Source of the DNA: Actinomadura soli
GTDB lineage: Bacteria > Actinomycetota > Actinomycetes > Streptosporangiales > Streptosporangiaceae
Assembly: GCF_005889715.1 (NCBI RefSeq)
Contig: NZ_VCKW01000041.1
Span: 1 to 45,211 of the forward strand
Length of the DNA stretch: 45,211 nucleotides
Direction of reading: 5' to 3'
In this document: piece after piece, positions 8,564-16,848 of the stretch
How the letters are laid out: every line of letters begins with the position of its first letter
Numbering within the stretch: the stretch's first letter is position 1
Translations under genes and position numbers: made by a program
Notes under the pieces: generated by a model
The model's input: the letters and a program-made list of their open reading frames with translations, nothing else
The model's database searches: none
Told to the model about the DNA's origin: nothing

Positions 8564-9916
8564 TTGGCGTCCGTGGATGACACCCCTGATGAGATGCCGG
8601 ACTCGTCCAGCAGCCCAACGACGTCCCCTGCGGCCGGTGGAGGACTCCGCGACATGTATGTCGGGCTTTGCCCTCCTGGCAATGACGTCATCAAGGAGTC
8701 CTTGACCGGAGGCCTGGTGGTGGCGGACACCAACGCGCTGTTCAACATCTACCGCTTCAACCAGCGGGCCCGCACCGAATATCTCGCCGCCCTCCGCGCG
8801 CTGGGGGATCGTCTGTGGATCCCGCGACAGGTCGCCGAAGAATTCCTCAACCGCCGCCACAGCGTCATCAAAGAGGCAGCCTCAGCGCCCACAAAATTCG
8901 CCGTTGACCTCGGCGCAAAGATCGAACAGGTCCGCATCACTATCAACGAATTCGCGGAACGTCGCGGCCTCCTGGACGAGCAGGTCGATCGGCTGAGGAA
9001 AATCCTCGACGAGGCCGTTACGGAGCTGCACGCACAGATCGCCCATCTCGGCCTGTTCGACCTCAACCTCGATGAGGCCTTGCTGGATGACCCGATCTTC
9101 AACGAGATCGAACATCTCATCAACGGCAAGATCGGGCCTCCGCTCGATGATCCGGAGCAGGCCAGGAAGGAAGGGTGGAAGCGTGTCCAAGACAAAGCGC
9201 CACCCGGCTATGCCGACGGAAAGAAGGGAGAAAACGGCGTCGGCGACTACCTGCTGTGGGCACAGACGATCGAAGAGGCCAAGCGCCGCAACGCCCCGAC
9301 CCTTCTGATCACCGACGATTCCAAAGAGGACTGGGCACGCCTCGACGAGGATAAGGAGCACCTCGGCCCCCGACCAGAGCTTGTCGAGGAGATGCGCGAC
9401 AAGGCCGGGCAACCGTTCTACCTGGTCACGGTACGATCGTTCCTGGCCTTGGCGAACAAGTACCTCGAAACACAGGTCAGCGACGCCACGTTTGACCAGG
9501 CCGCTCTTACGCTTTTGTGGCAGAGACTCAACGATATCCGCTCCCGTCGAGCGGAAGCCGCGGACGACGACACGGAGGAGGACGGGGCTAACCACTTCTC
9601 GACAAAAGAGCCTGCGACTTCCAGCGCTTTGTCCGCCATCCTTCGGTGGAGCCTATCGCCCTCCTCCTTGCGTACCCTCACTGATTCCGAGAAGCTCATC
9701 CTCGCCAGTACCATCGGAGCAGAGTACGTCAAGCTAATTAACTCCGGCGTTCACCGAAAGATGAAGCAGAACCGCTGGCAGAGCGACGTTCTGCCCAACG
9801 ACGTTCTCTTCGCCGCCATGGAGATAGACCAGCTACACCAGTCTGCGACCGATGACGAGGATGCCGTGGAAGGACAGGCAGCGGAGGGGGAGTCAGAAGA
9901 CGAGCCTGACGCATGA
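8564..9916 (+). CDS. PIN-like domain protein (PIN_8 type), putative RNase
   Basis: A protein of up to 450 aa with the acidic pattern of the large PIN-like (PIN_8) family: VVADTNALFNIY (D55), VAEEFLNRR (E93), GVGDYLLWAQTIEEAK (D228) and LLITDDSKEDW (D251/D252). PIN-fold enzymes are metal-dependent RNases. Between the first and second acidic clusters lies a helical insertion (about 100-215), and a C-terminal extension of about 150 residues is acidic at the end. Members of this long PIN_8 group often sit in defence islands; an abortive-infection role is inference. The start is uncertain: ATGs at 8594 and 8654 are alternatives, and no strong ribosome-binding site decides between them. An integrase gene follows, 97 bp downstream, on the same strand. 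Confidence 0.8.
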   Translation: MASVDDTPDEMPDSSSSPTTSPAAGGGLRDMYVGLCPPGNDVIKESLTGGLVVADTNALFNIYRFNQRARTEYLAALRALGDRLWIPRQVAEEFLNRRHSVIKEAASAPTKFAVDLGAKIEQVRITINEFAERRGLLDEQVDRLRKILDEAVTELHAQIAHLGLFDLNLDEALLDDPIFNEIEHLINGKIGPPLDDPEQARKEGWKRVQDKAPPGYADGKKGENGVGDYLLWAQTIEEAKRRNAPTLLITDDSKEDWARLDEDKEHLGPRPELVEEMRDKAGQPFYLVTVRSFLALANKYLETQVSDATFDQAALTLLWQRLNDIRSRRAEAADDDTEEDGANHFSTKEPATSSALSAILRWSLSPSSLRTLTDSEKLILASTIGAEYVKLINSGVHRKMKQNRWQSDVLPNDVLFAAMEIDQLHQSATDDEDAVEGQAAEGESEDEPDA

Positions 9917-9922
9917 CTGCGT

Positions 9923-9941
9923 GACGTCTGGGGACGTCTGG
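9923..9941 (+). promoter_or_regulatory. tandem GACGTCTGG repeats upstream of the integrase
   Basis: The 9-mer GACGTCTGG occurs at 9923-9931 and again at 9933-9941, so the copies are 10 bp apart, one helical turn. They lie between the end of the PIN-like gene and the integrase start at 10014. Such phased direct repeats are typical of regulator or recombinase binding sites, so this could be an operator or an arm-type site for the adjacent integrase. No factor is identified. Confidence 0.4.
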
Positions 9942-10013
9942 CATGTTCGGGGCATATGGGCATTTCCCCCGCGCCAAAGTGATCCTCAACAAGGTCGAGG
10001 CGAGGAGGGCTGG

Positions 10014-11150
10014 GTGCGGGTCTGGGTGGGGGAGTACACGGCGTCGATCTACCAGGAGGACGGCGGGTGGACCGGCGCGATCTCGCTCGGCCGGTACCCG
10101 AACGGGAAGCGGCGCCGGCTGAAGCGGAAGGCACCGTCCGAGCGGGCGCTGATGCGCAAGCTCGTCCAGGCCGTCGCCGACCTGGAGCGGGGTGTGCGCG
10201 CCGACCGGAACTACACCGTCGAGCGCGCGGCCGCCGACTTCTTGACGCAGTTGGAGAAGCTGGGCCGTGCACCGTCGACGATCGAGGCCTACCGAGGGCT
10301 GGTCCGCTGGCAGCTGGTGCCGCAGCTCGGGCAGGTGCGGGTCCGGGACCTGACCGCCGACCATGTTGAGGCGTGGCTGCACGACCGGGCCGGGCACCTG
10401 ACGTCGAGTTCGTTGAAGATCGTGCACGGGCTGCTACGGCGTTCGCTGCGGCGCGCTGAGCGGCACGACAAGGTCGGCCGGAACGTCGCGGCGCTGGTCG
10501 ACACCCCGGCCGGCCTGCCCGCGCAGCCGTCGCGGTCGATGAGCGTGGAGCAAGCGGCCGCGTTGCTGGTCGAGGCTGTTCACGGTGGGCACCGGCTCGG
10601 CGCGTATGTGGTGCTCGCGCTGCTTTCGGGGCTGCGGACGGAGGAAACGCGGGCGCTGCGGTGGAGCGATGTGGACCTGGTGGACGGCGCGGTGTTCGTC
10701 ACCAGCTCTGCCCGACACACCGGGGAGACCAAGACGCCCGGGAGCCGCCGCGGTGTGGCGCTGGCCGACTTGGCCGTGTCGGCGCTCAGGGCGCATCGGG
10801 TGCGGCAGGAGGAAGAGAAGACCGCGGCGGGCGAGGAGTACCAGGATGACGGGCTGGTGTTCTGTGATCGGGCCGGGCGGCCGTTGCCGTCCCAGCAGGT
10901 GCGGGACGAGTTCCGGGTGATGACGGCGGCGGCCGGGCTGGGGAGGTCGTGGACGCCGCGGGAGCTGCGGCACACGTTCGTGTCGATCCTCAGCGACCAC
11001 GGGGTCGCGGTCGAGAAGATCAGCGACCTAGTCGGGCACGCTTCCACGGAGGTGACCGAGACGGTGTATCGGCATCAGCTCCGGCCGGTGGTGCGGGGCG
11101 GCGCGGAGGCGATGCAAGAGGTGTTCGGGGACCTGATGCCGGCGGCGTGA
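10014..11150 (+). CDS. tyrosine recombinase / phage-type integrase
   Basis: A 378-aa site-specific recombinase. An AP2-like arm-binding segment (YTASIYQEDGGWTGAISLG) is at the start. A SAM-like core-binding domain follows (TVERAAADFLTQLEKLGRAP through the LTADHVEAWL region). The catalytic domain has the Arg in LLSGLRTEETRALRW, Lys in GETKTPGSRRG, the HxxR-type box RELRHTFVSIL, LVGHAS and the nucleophilic Tyr in TETVYRHQLRP. The GTG at 10014 is preferred because GAGGAGGG stands at 10002-10009; the frame extends upstream into the PIN-like gene but without support. It is the only uninterrupted integrase in the window, so it is the best candidate for moving at least part of this region. No tRNA attachment site is present nearby. 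Confidence 0.92.
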   Translation: MRVWVGEYTASIYQEDGGWTGAISLGRYPNGKRRRLKRKAPSERALMRKLVQAVADLERGVRADRNYTVERAAADFLTQLEKLGRAPSTIEAYRGLVRWQLVPQLGQVRVRDLTADHVEAWLHDRAGHLTSSSLKIVHGLLRRSLRRAERHDKVGRNVAALVDTPAGLPAQPSRSMSVEQAAALLVEAVHGGHRLGAYVVLALLSGLRTEETRALRWSDVDLVDGAVFVTSSARHTGETKTPGSRRGVALADLAVSALRAHRVRQEEEKTAAGEEYQDDGLVFCDRAGRPLPSQQVRDEFRVMTAAAGLGRSWTPRELRHTFVSILSDHGVAVEKISDLVGHASTEVTETVYRHQLRPVVRGGAEAMQEVFGDLMPAA

Positions 11151-11243
11151 CCGTGCTCTACCGCGAACCGCCTGCCTAGGGTGCCGTTTGATGGCCGTGG
11201 CATGCGCCGCAAGTCCGGCCTGTTCGGGCAGGCCGCAGATAGT

Positions 11244-11726
11244 TCAGGACCGGGACGGCGATGAGGCCCCTGCTGGCACGAAGCGGCCCTCAGCCCCGCT
11301 GGCTGGTTGGATTTCCCACCCGGCTGGGATCTGATGCGCCAGGCTGACATCCGCCACCGTCACTGCTTCCAGGTCGACCCCGCGTGAGAAGGACGCTCGA
11401 CCCAAACCAGCGACACCCGCAAAGGTCGCCCCGCTGAACCCGGCGTTCCCGGAGAAGGACGCCTTGTCGAACCTAGCGTCCTCGGAGAAGGCCGCGTTTC
11501 GGAACCAGGCGCCCTCGGAGAAGGTCGTCCCGCTGAACTCGGCGATCGAGGAGAAGATGGCGCCGGTGAAGTCGGCGGTGTGGAGGTGGCAGCCGGTGAG
11601 GGTGACTTCGATGAAGGTGGTGCCGGTCAGGTCCAGGGAGATGCCGCTCCAGTGGACGTCGGCGGCGGGTTGCAGGTGGGTGTGCAAGAGGCGTTGTGCG
11701 GTGCGGCGGACCTGGAGCTGCTGCAT
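11244..11726 (-). pseudogene. pentapeptide-repeat protein, N-terminally truncated
   Basis: About 160 residues start at MQQLQVRRTAQRLLHTHL, then WSGISLDLTGTTF, then repeats of the F-S/T-G-x-A type (ADFTGAIF, AEFSGTTF, ARFDKASF, AGFSGATF), ending in LAHQIPAGWEIQPASGAEGR. In full-length actinobacterial relatives this block follows membrane helices and an EHDVRTAM-type segment. Here LPREHDVRTAM is still readable upstream of the ATG at 11726, but the membrane part is missing, so the gene is probably a remnant. Pentapeptide repeats form a right-handed beta-helix; function of this group is unknown. Confidence 0.7.
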
Positions 11727-12234
11727 CGCCGTGCGAACGTCGTGCTCGCGAGGAAGGTCAGCGGGTCGGCTCACGGAGCCTCCTGACTGGTCAGATGCCG
11801 CCCGGGGAAGGTGAGGAGCTCCATCTGGCGTGTCCGCAGGCGGTGTTCGATCAGCGGCGGAAGCGGAGGTCGTCTGCTCAGCTGCTGGTCGATTCGGAGA
11901 CCGGGAGAAACGGTGGGAACGGGTCAGGCCACACCAACCACGCTGGCGGATCAACTTTCCTCTCCCCTCCACGCCGTCGTCCTGCACGCCTTGGGGCGTG
12001 AGGCGGGAGAGGGTGATCGTGTGCTGGGCTGGCGAGTCGTGACCAGTGCACCGGTCAGGGCGCTCGGCTCCGGCCACCAGCACCGTCCGAGCTCAGGCGC
12101 GGTCGCCGAGCACTCCGCGGGCAAAGCCTCGCCTCGGCAATATCGTCAGCCCGGACGGCGCCACCTCGACGATCTGACGGACGCCTGGGGAGCTCCTCGG
12201 ATACCGGCCGGAGCCCGACGGCTACGGTGGCCGA
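11727..12234. other. 508 bp without a clear gene
   Basis: The part nearest the pentapeptide remnant (to about 11760) still encodes its lost upstream residues on the minus strand. The rest is open in several frames with no recognisable domain. It ends with the start region of the plus-strand gene at 12235, whose upstream bases show no strong ribosome-binding site. Confidence 0.4.
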
Positions 12235-12726
12235 GTGAACACCTCCCCCGAAGCCCTCACCGCAGCGCTGGCCGCCCTCGGCGTCGACCCGGCCGAGCAC
12301 GTCACCGACCCGATGGGTGGTACGGCCGAGCCGGTTGGTGACCGATTCCGCGCCGTGCATCTGGCTGCCCTGCTCGCCCGTGCCGCGACCGAGGCCGCCT
12401 ACCAGGAGGCCTACCGCCTGGCGTCGGGCAGCATCGGCGACTGGTTCGAGGCCAACAAGGCCGCCTCTCCACAGCAGTACAGCCTCACGGTCGAGGAGCG
12501 CAGTTGGGCCGCCGTCGGCTACCAGGTGTGGCTCGCCCGTGAGCGCCTAATGGAACTACTCGGCGAGAGCGAAGACCCGCTCCTAGAGGCGGCCGAGAAC
12601 ACCCTCAGCACCGGCATGGTCATGCTCGGGATCCGCCCGGAGCACGGCATCGACGTTCCTCAGTTCGTCGACCGCTTGGAGACGATCCTCGGGCTCATCT
12701 CCAAGGCCGCTGCCGCGCGGCCCTGA
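12235..12726 (+). CDS. hypothetical protein
   Basis: A 163-aa mostly helical, acidic protein starting at GTG 12235. Its sequence shows no catalytic motif, membrane segment or signal peptide that I can recognise. Features: an alanine-rich start (SPEALTAALAALGVDPAEHV), a central segment with aromatic residues (EERSWAAVGYQVWLARERLM) and a C-terminal helix. Codon use looks normal for the region, with G or C in third positions. It lies between a pentapeptide remnant and a transposase remnant, so it may be cargo of a former element. No function can be assigned. Confidence 0.6.
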   Translation: MNTSPEALTAALAALGVDPAEHVTDPMGGTAEPVGDRFRAVHLAALLARAATEAAYQEAYRLASGSIGDWFEANKAASPQQYSLTVEERSWAAVGYQVWLARERLMELLGESEDPLLEAAENTLSTGMVMLGIRPEHGIDVPQFVDRLETILGLISKAAAARP

Positions 12727-12792
12727 TGCCGCCCGAGATGGACCGGCCGCTGGAGTACAGGGCAAGTCGCCCTACGAAATCTTGGGAACGGG

Positions 12793-13320
12793 TCAGGCCT
12801 CGAGGCTGAGCGTCTGATCTGGGTTGGGGTACCAGCGTGAGAAGTCGGTTTCGAGGTCGTGGCTGAGGATGCGGGTCCGGATCTGCAGGAGGAGGTGGGC
12901 GCCGCGGGGTGTCCACCTCATCTGCTGCTTCTTGACCATGCAGCGACTGATGACGTGGTTGCCGGTGGCCTCAGCGGTGGCGCTGGAGATGGCCTCGCCG
13001 TTGCGGTGGCGCTCGCCGTAGTTCGGGATCTGGCCGGAGTTGCGGTCGATGTAGGTGCGGAACTCGGCCAGCCGGGTGTGGAAGGTGCGGTGCTTGTCGT
13101 CGGGCTCGTTCGGGCACAGGAGTTCGTAGTCCTCGACGAGGTCGTTGAGCAGGTCGAGGGCTCGGAAGGTGTTGCCGTGCCACAGGTAGTTCTTGATCCG
13201 CTCCAGCATCCGGTCGGCCCCGGCGGGGTCCATGGTGAAGTCCTCGGTGTCGGCTGCGAGTGCGGGGAGGGATCGGGTGGACTGGGGTAGGACGGTGAGG
13301 CGCATGGTGATGTGGAACAC
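12793..13320 (-). pseudogene. ISKra4-type transposase, C-terminal remnant
   Basis: The 175-aa frame contains FHITMRLTVLPQ at its start, then YLWHGNTFRAL, AEFRTYIDRNSGQIPNYGER, HRNGEAISSATAEAT, MVKKQQMRWTPRGAHLLLQ and FSRWYP. This is the conserved C-terminal half of transposases of the ISKra4 group. The N-terminal half is missing, and at about 13320 the sequence switches abruptly to a plus-strand coding fragment, marking an old junction. In the catalytic box the usual ES of STAFVES is AT here, a further sign of decay. No terminal repeats were recognised. Confidence 0.8.
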
Positions 13321-13342
13321 GGCGACGTCGGCGACACCGACC

Positions 13343-14212
13343 TACGCCGCCAGGTCGACCACGCCGCCGCCGCGTACGCGCGGTTCACCGCGTACGAGAA
13401 CCGCGTCGCCGTCCTGCTGCAGGAGGCCCGCGCCGACGACGGCCCCGCCGCCGCGCAGCTGCGCGACTGGGCCGCCGCGCTCGCCGCCGACACCGCAGCC
13501 GAGACCGAGCTGCCCCGCCGCCCGCGACCGGCTCGCCGCCGCCCGCGCCGACCAGGCCAACGCGCGGGCCCGGCTCGCCGAGCTGGCGCCGCTCGCCGAC
13601 CTTGGGCGCCTGGTGCTACGCACGCACGGCACCAGCCGCGCCCAGCTCACCCGCGACCAGGACGCCGCCCGCGACCAGCTCGTCGCCGCGACCACCGCCG
13701 AACGGCACGCCCACGCCCGCCTCGCCGACCTCCAACGACAGGCCGCCGATCCATTCACCGGCGACTACGGCCGCCCCGCCCGCCCGGCATGGCGAAACGG
13801 CGCCGCCACCACCGAACACACCGATCTGACCGGCCGGTGGCACGAACACCTCGCCGCGGCGATCGCCGACGAGATCGACACCGCACCCGACCGCGCCGCC
13901 GGCGTGACCGCCGAGAGCCGCGACGCCTACCGCACCGCTCGCCGCATCCTGCACGCAACCACCCGGCTTTCCGGCCCCGCCACCGCCGCACAAGCCCGAG
14001 ACCGCCTCACCCAACTCCGCACCGAACGCGCCATCCGCGCCACGCTGCCCACCCGCCGCGCCGACCACGAACACGCGCAACGCCGTCAGCACGCCACAAC
14101 CAGGCGAGGCCCCGGTCGGCCCGAGGCAGCGCCCCGCCGCGCCGATCCTTACCGCGGCCCCCACTCCGACCACGATCATGGCCCTGACCGGGGTGGAGGA
14201 CTCGGCCGATAG
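13343..14212 (+). pseudogene. frameshifted alpha-helical protein, 5' end missing
   Basis: Reading begins at the junction with the transposase remnant: RRQVDHAAAAYARFTAYENR and so on to AADTAAETEL. At the CCCC run 13513-13516 the frame changes. It continues AARDRLAAARADQANARARL, then LADLQRQAADPFTGDYGRP, TGRWHEHLAAAIADEIDTAP and SRDAYRTARRILHATTRLSG to a stop at 14212. The protein is alanine- and arginine-rich and predicted coiled-coil. Helical regions of this composition occur in actinobacterial plasmid mobilisation proteins, but I cannot identify the family. Without a start and with a frameshift it is probably dead. A short echo (YENRVNALL) appears at 28459-28490. Confidence 0.5.
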
Positions 14213-14244
14213 CCGCCCTGCGGCACGTAACACGAGTGAGATCA

Positions 14245-15480
14245 CTACCGGGCCTGCGGCCGCTGTGTTGCAACTGGTTCTTTCTCTTTCGGTTCTTCTG
14301 CGGGGGTCAACGCGCTGACATTGATCCATCCGATTCCATCTGTGGCGGTTTCGGTCTTAACGGCCACGTAGGTCGCGCCTTCGGCGATGTTTCGGGAGGT
14401 GCGGCAGTAGGGGCCGACCACCTTCCCCTTTGTCTTGGTCTTGAGCCGGAGACGACTCCGGGTCGGATCTTCGTAGACGCCGACCGTTTGCCGAATGACT
14501 TTCCAGTGACACGTCGACTTGCGGTCCGCCGGATGCGGCGCTGAAGGGTGCGCGGCAGTCGAGCGGGACGGAGGCGTGGGCAGGGCGCGGTTCAGCTTGG
14601 ACGGCAGGTCAGTGGTCCATTGGCCGCAGCTCTCCTCGGGGATGAGCTGTCTGTAGGGGGCCACACAGACCCGGTATTCGATCTCGCTGCGGGAAGTGAT
14701 GGGGGGAGTCTGGATCGTCCGGGCGGTGTGGCGGCTGCCGCTCTTGTTCCACCGGGTGGCCGTCGGGCCGCCGTCGATTCTGAATTCGAGGACTGCGGAC
14801 CTGCCGTCCTCTGCGCTGTCGGTGAGGACGAAGTGCTGCAGACTGCGGTAAAAGGCCGCATGGGCACGGTACTCGGCGGCCACCGCCGTGCTGGTCGCGC
14901 GCCCGGGGCGATCGGAGAAGCCGTCCACGGCGCGTACGCCCAGCCAGCCGGCCGTGGCCACGGCGGCGAACGTGGTGCAAGCAGCAGCTGTCCGCAGCGC
15001 CCAACGCCGTGGCGGACGGGGAGGCGGAGCCTCGGGTGGTCCTTCGGGCTTCGGCTCGGGTTCGGTCGCAGGTTCGGTCGCAGGTTCGGTCGTGGGGCCG
15101 GTCGCAGGTTCGGTGGTGGGTTCGAGGCTTGCTGGTGGGGTGGGCTCGGCGTTGGATACCGCGTCGGCTCGCTTCTTCTCGGCCACTGCCCCCTTGTGCA
15201 CCCGCAAGATCAGTTCGCGCTCACGAGGACTGATGAACCCCGCTTCCACTGCATGTTGCAGCATGCGCTTCATCGTGTCTGATGGCGGGACTTGTCCACT
15301 CAGGTAGCGGTACAGCGTCGACCTGTCCACGCCGAGGGCTCTGGCCCGGGCTGCGGCAGTGCGCTTACCGGTCGAGGCTGCTAGCCAACGGATCTCGTCG
15401 CGGAGTGCCGAGCGGCACTCGTCACCGGCGCCGTCTTCGGCCTGATCGCCGGGGCGCTCGGCGTCGCCGGGGTGTCTCAT
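14245..15480 (-). CDS. HTH, single-span membrane and SH3-like regulator
   Basis: A 411-aa protein built in four parts. Residues of about 25-75 form a helix-turn-helix (RTAAARARALGVDRSTLYRY, LSGQVPPSDTMKRML). Residues 105-155 are a proline-rich linker with PATEP repeats. A transmembrane helix lies at about 160-185 (WALRTAAACTTFAAVATAGW). The C-terminal extracytoplasmic part ends in an SH3-like domain (WKVIRQTVGVYEDP, KGKVVGPYCR, DGIGWINVSAL). This resembles one-component membrane-anchored regulators that sense outside and bind DNA inside; its ligand is unknown. It is transcribed divergently from a secreted SH3-like protein 163 bp away, suggesting shared regulation. The PATEP repeats are also tandem DNA repeats (about 15050-15120). 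Confidence 0.7.
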   Translation of the reverse strand: MRHPGDAERPGDQAEDGAGDECRSALRDEIRWLAASTGKRTAAARARALGVDRSTLYRYLSGQVPPSDTMKRMLQHAVEAGFISPRERELILRVHKGAVAEKKRADAVSNAEPTPPASLEPTTEPATGPTTEPATEPATEPEPKPEGPPEAPPPRPPRRWALRTAAACTTFAAVATAGWLGVRAVDGFSDRPGRATSTAVAAEYRAHAAFYRSLQHFVLTDSAEDGRSAVLEFRIDGGPTATRWNKSGSRHTARTIQTPPITSRSEIEYRVCVAPYRQLIPEESCGQWTTDLPSKLNRALPTPPSRSTAAHPSAPHPADRKSTCHWKVIRQTVGVYEDPTRSRLRLKTKTKGKVVGPYCRTSRNIAEGATYVAVKTETATDGIGWINVSALTPAEEPKEKEPVATQRPQAR

Positions 15481-15643
15481 GTCGTCTCAACCCGACACCA
15501 GAACCTGCAGGTCAGGCTGTTGAGCGTCGCAATCTGTCTCACTTGCCCGTCTCCTCTGTGCCGGCCGCCTCCCGCAGGGTTCAATTCTTGCGATCAGGGC
15601 CTCGTCAAAGGGGCCGAATTACGGCAAGAAGGAGATTCTTCTC

Positions 15644-16078
15644 GTGCGACTTCACCCATCCATCACCCGTAGCGCGGGTGGGCTGGGCCTGGCAGGCGCG
15701 GTCGCGGTCGCGGGTCTCATAACCGCCGCTCCCGGCACTGCGCAGGCAGCGGACACCACCACCGCCTCTACCACCGCCTTCACCGCCGCGGCCTTCCAGG
15801 CCTCGACCGCGCAGCGCGCCGAGAGCGCGGCCCCCGCCATGCTCCACAGCACCGCGGTCACGTGGCGGTGCATGCGCGTCAGGGCCCCTTACGTCCACAT
15901 CTTCAAGGGGCCCAAGACCAGCACCCGCTCATGGGGCGTCCTGAAGAAGGGCAGCAAGTTCTGGACCGACCGGCGTGACCGCCCCTACCTGCGGTACCAC
16001 GTCCGGGTGAAGAAAGGGAAGGACGGATGGATCACCTCTAACCCGCGCAAGGTCCGTCCCTGCAAGCCCTCCTGGTAG
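15644..16078 (+). CDS. secreted SH3-like protein
   Basis: A 144-aa exported protein. The GTG at 15644 follows AGAAGGAGA at 15628-15636. A classical signal peptide covers residues 1-36: basic start, hydrophobic core GLGLAGAVAVAGLITAA and likely cleavage after TAQA. A threonine/alanine-rich spacer follows, then a C-terminal domain of about 70 residues (WRCMRVRAPYVHIFKGP, WGVLKKGSKFWTD, DGWITSNPRKVRPC) with the SH3b-like pattern of alternating strands ending in a GWI motif and two cysteines. SH3b domains usually bind cell-wall peptides. A strong terminator follows at 16173. The divergent neighbour carries a similar outer domain. Confidence 0.75.
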   Translation: MRLHPSITRSAGGLGLAGAVAVAGLITAAPGTAQAADTTTASTTAFTAAAFQASTAQRAESAAPAMLHSTAVTWRCMRVRAPYVHIFKGPKTSTRSWGVLKKGSKFWTDRRDRPYLRYHVRVKKGKDGWITSNPRKVRPCKPSW

Positions 16079-16172
16079 CGGCCGCACACCGCGGCTGAAC
16101 GAGTGACGGGCCCCCTGCCTCAGCAGACTCGCCATCCAGCGGGCAGGAGACCCGTCCACTCCCCACCACACC

Positions 16173-16211
16173 CGAACCCCGGCCTTCTCGCAACAAGCGG
16201 GCCGGGGTTCG
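16173..16211 (+). terminator. intrinsic-type hairpin after the secreted SH3-like gene
   Basis: A perfect 12-bp stem, CGAACCCCGGCC at 16173-16184 paired with GGCCGGGGTTCG at 16200-16211, with a 15-base loop. It lies 95 bp after the stop codon. The T-tract is weak (GCCTTTGCC), as is common in actinomycetes. Confidence 0.7.
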
Positions 16212-16297
16212 GCCTTTGCCCGGCGGCGATCGGCGGCGGATCGTCTCCCTGATCCTCCCAAGCGTGCCGGGTACTCTCCGCGCTGTGCGCTGGGAAG

Positions 16298-16572
16298 ATG
16301 CCGCTGGTCCAGCTCCGGTCCGGGCGGGACATGCAGCCTGCGTACCTGCTGGCGTGGTTGTGGACGCCGGGGCCCGGCGGTGGCGGGCGATCGTGACCTA
16401 CCCGCACGTGACCGGCGACCCGCCCGCGGCGCGGCAGCTGCTGGTGGATGTGTCCGGCCGGTCGGTGCGGCGGCTGGAGCCCCCGGCCGCCTACGACGAC
16501 GTCCCGCAGCTGCAGCTCGGCGAGGGCGGCGCGGTGGTTCCGTGGGAGCGGCCACCGCCCAGCGACCCCTGA
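16298..16572 (+). pseudogene. small hypothetical protein with one frameshift
   Basis: ATG 16298 (preceded by GGGAAG) gives MPLVQLRSGRDMQPAYLLAW up to LWTPGP. After the GGGG run at 16369-16372 the frame shifts and continues WRAIVTYPHVTGDPPAARQL, LLVDVSGRSVRRLEPP and QLQLGEGGAVVPWERP to the stop at 16572. Both halves are convincing and are joined by adding one base. No function known. The palindrome at 16584 follows immediately. Confidence 0.5.
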
Positions 16573-16583
16573 CCCACGCGTTG

Positions 16584-16601
16584 TGTCGCCAATTGGCGAC
16601 A
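16584..16601. promoter_or_regulatory. 18-bp perfect palindrome, probable operator
   Basis: TGTCGCCAATTGGCGACA reads the same on both strands with no spacer. It lies between the small gene ending at 16572 and the terminase-like gene starting at 16849, where a promoter is expected. A contiguous 18-bp palindrome with an AATT centre is typical of a dimeric HTH repressor site. GTTAGGTC-type motifs follow: GTTAGGTC at about 16608, 16686 and 16698, and an inverted GACCTAAC at about 16770. Confidence 0.55.
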
Positions 16602-16848
16602 ATGCGGGTTAGGTCGCCGGCCTCACCGAGTTAGTGATCTCACTCGGCCCGTCGACGAACCTCACTCGCGGGCCGAGCTGTCGAAAGTTAGGTCAGTTAG
16701 GTCGCGGCGGTGGGTCAGGTCCGGGGGTGCCGGGGGTTCGTACGAGCCGTTCGGGGGAGAGCGAGCCGACCTAACTAACCACGCCCGGCGGATCGTCGCG
16801 ACGGCCGTGCTGCGACGTAAGCGCGTCGCCGATTCTACGGTGCGCCCC

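Noticed and set aside
10014..11234. Attachment-site (attL/attR) direct repeats for the intact integrase.
   Set aside because: I found no tRNA gene and no convincing long direct repeat flanking any segment by eye; a computed repeat search would be needed.
11217..11234. Terminator GGCCTGTTCGGGCAGGCC after the integrase.
   Set aside because: Only a 6-bp stem with no T-tract; such stems are frequent by chance at this GC content.
15050..15120. Tandem GGTTCGGTCGCA repeats as iterons or binding sites.
   Set aside because: They are in frame inside the regulator gene and encode its PATEP linker.
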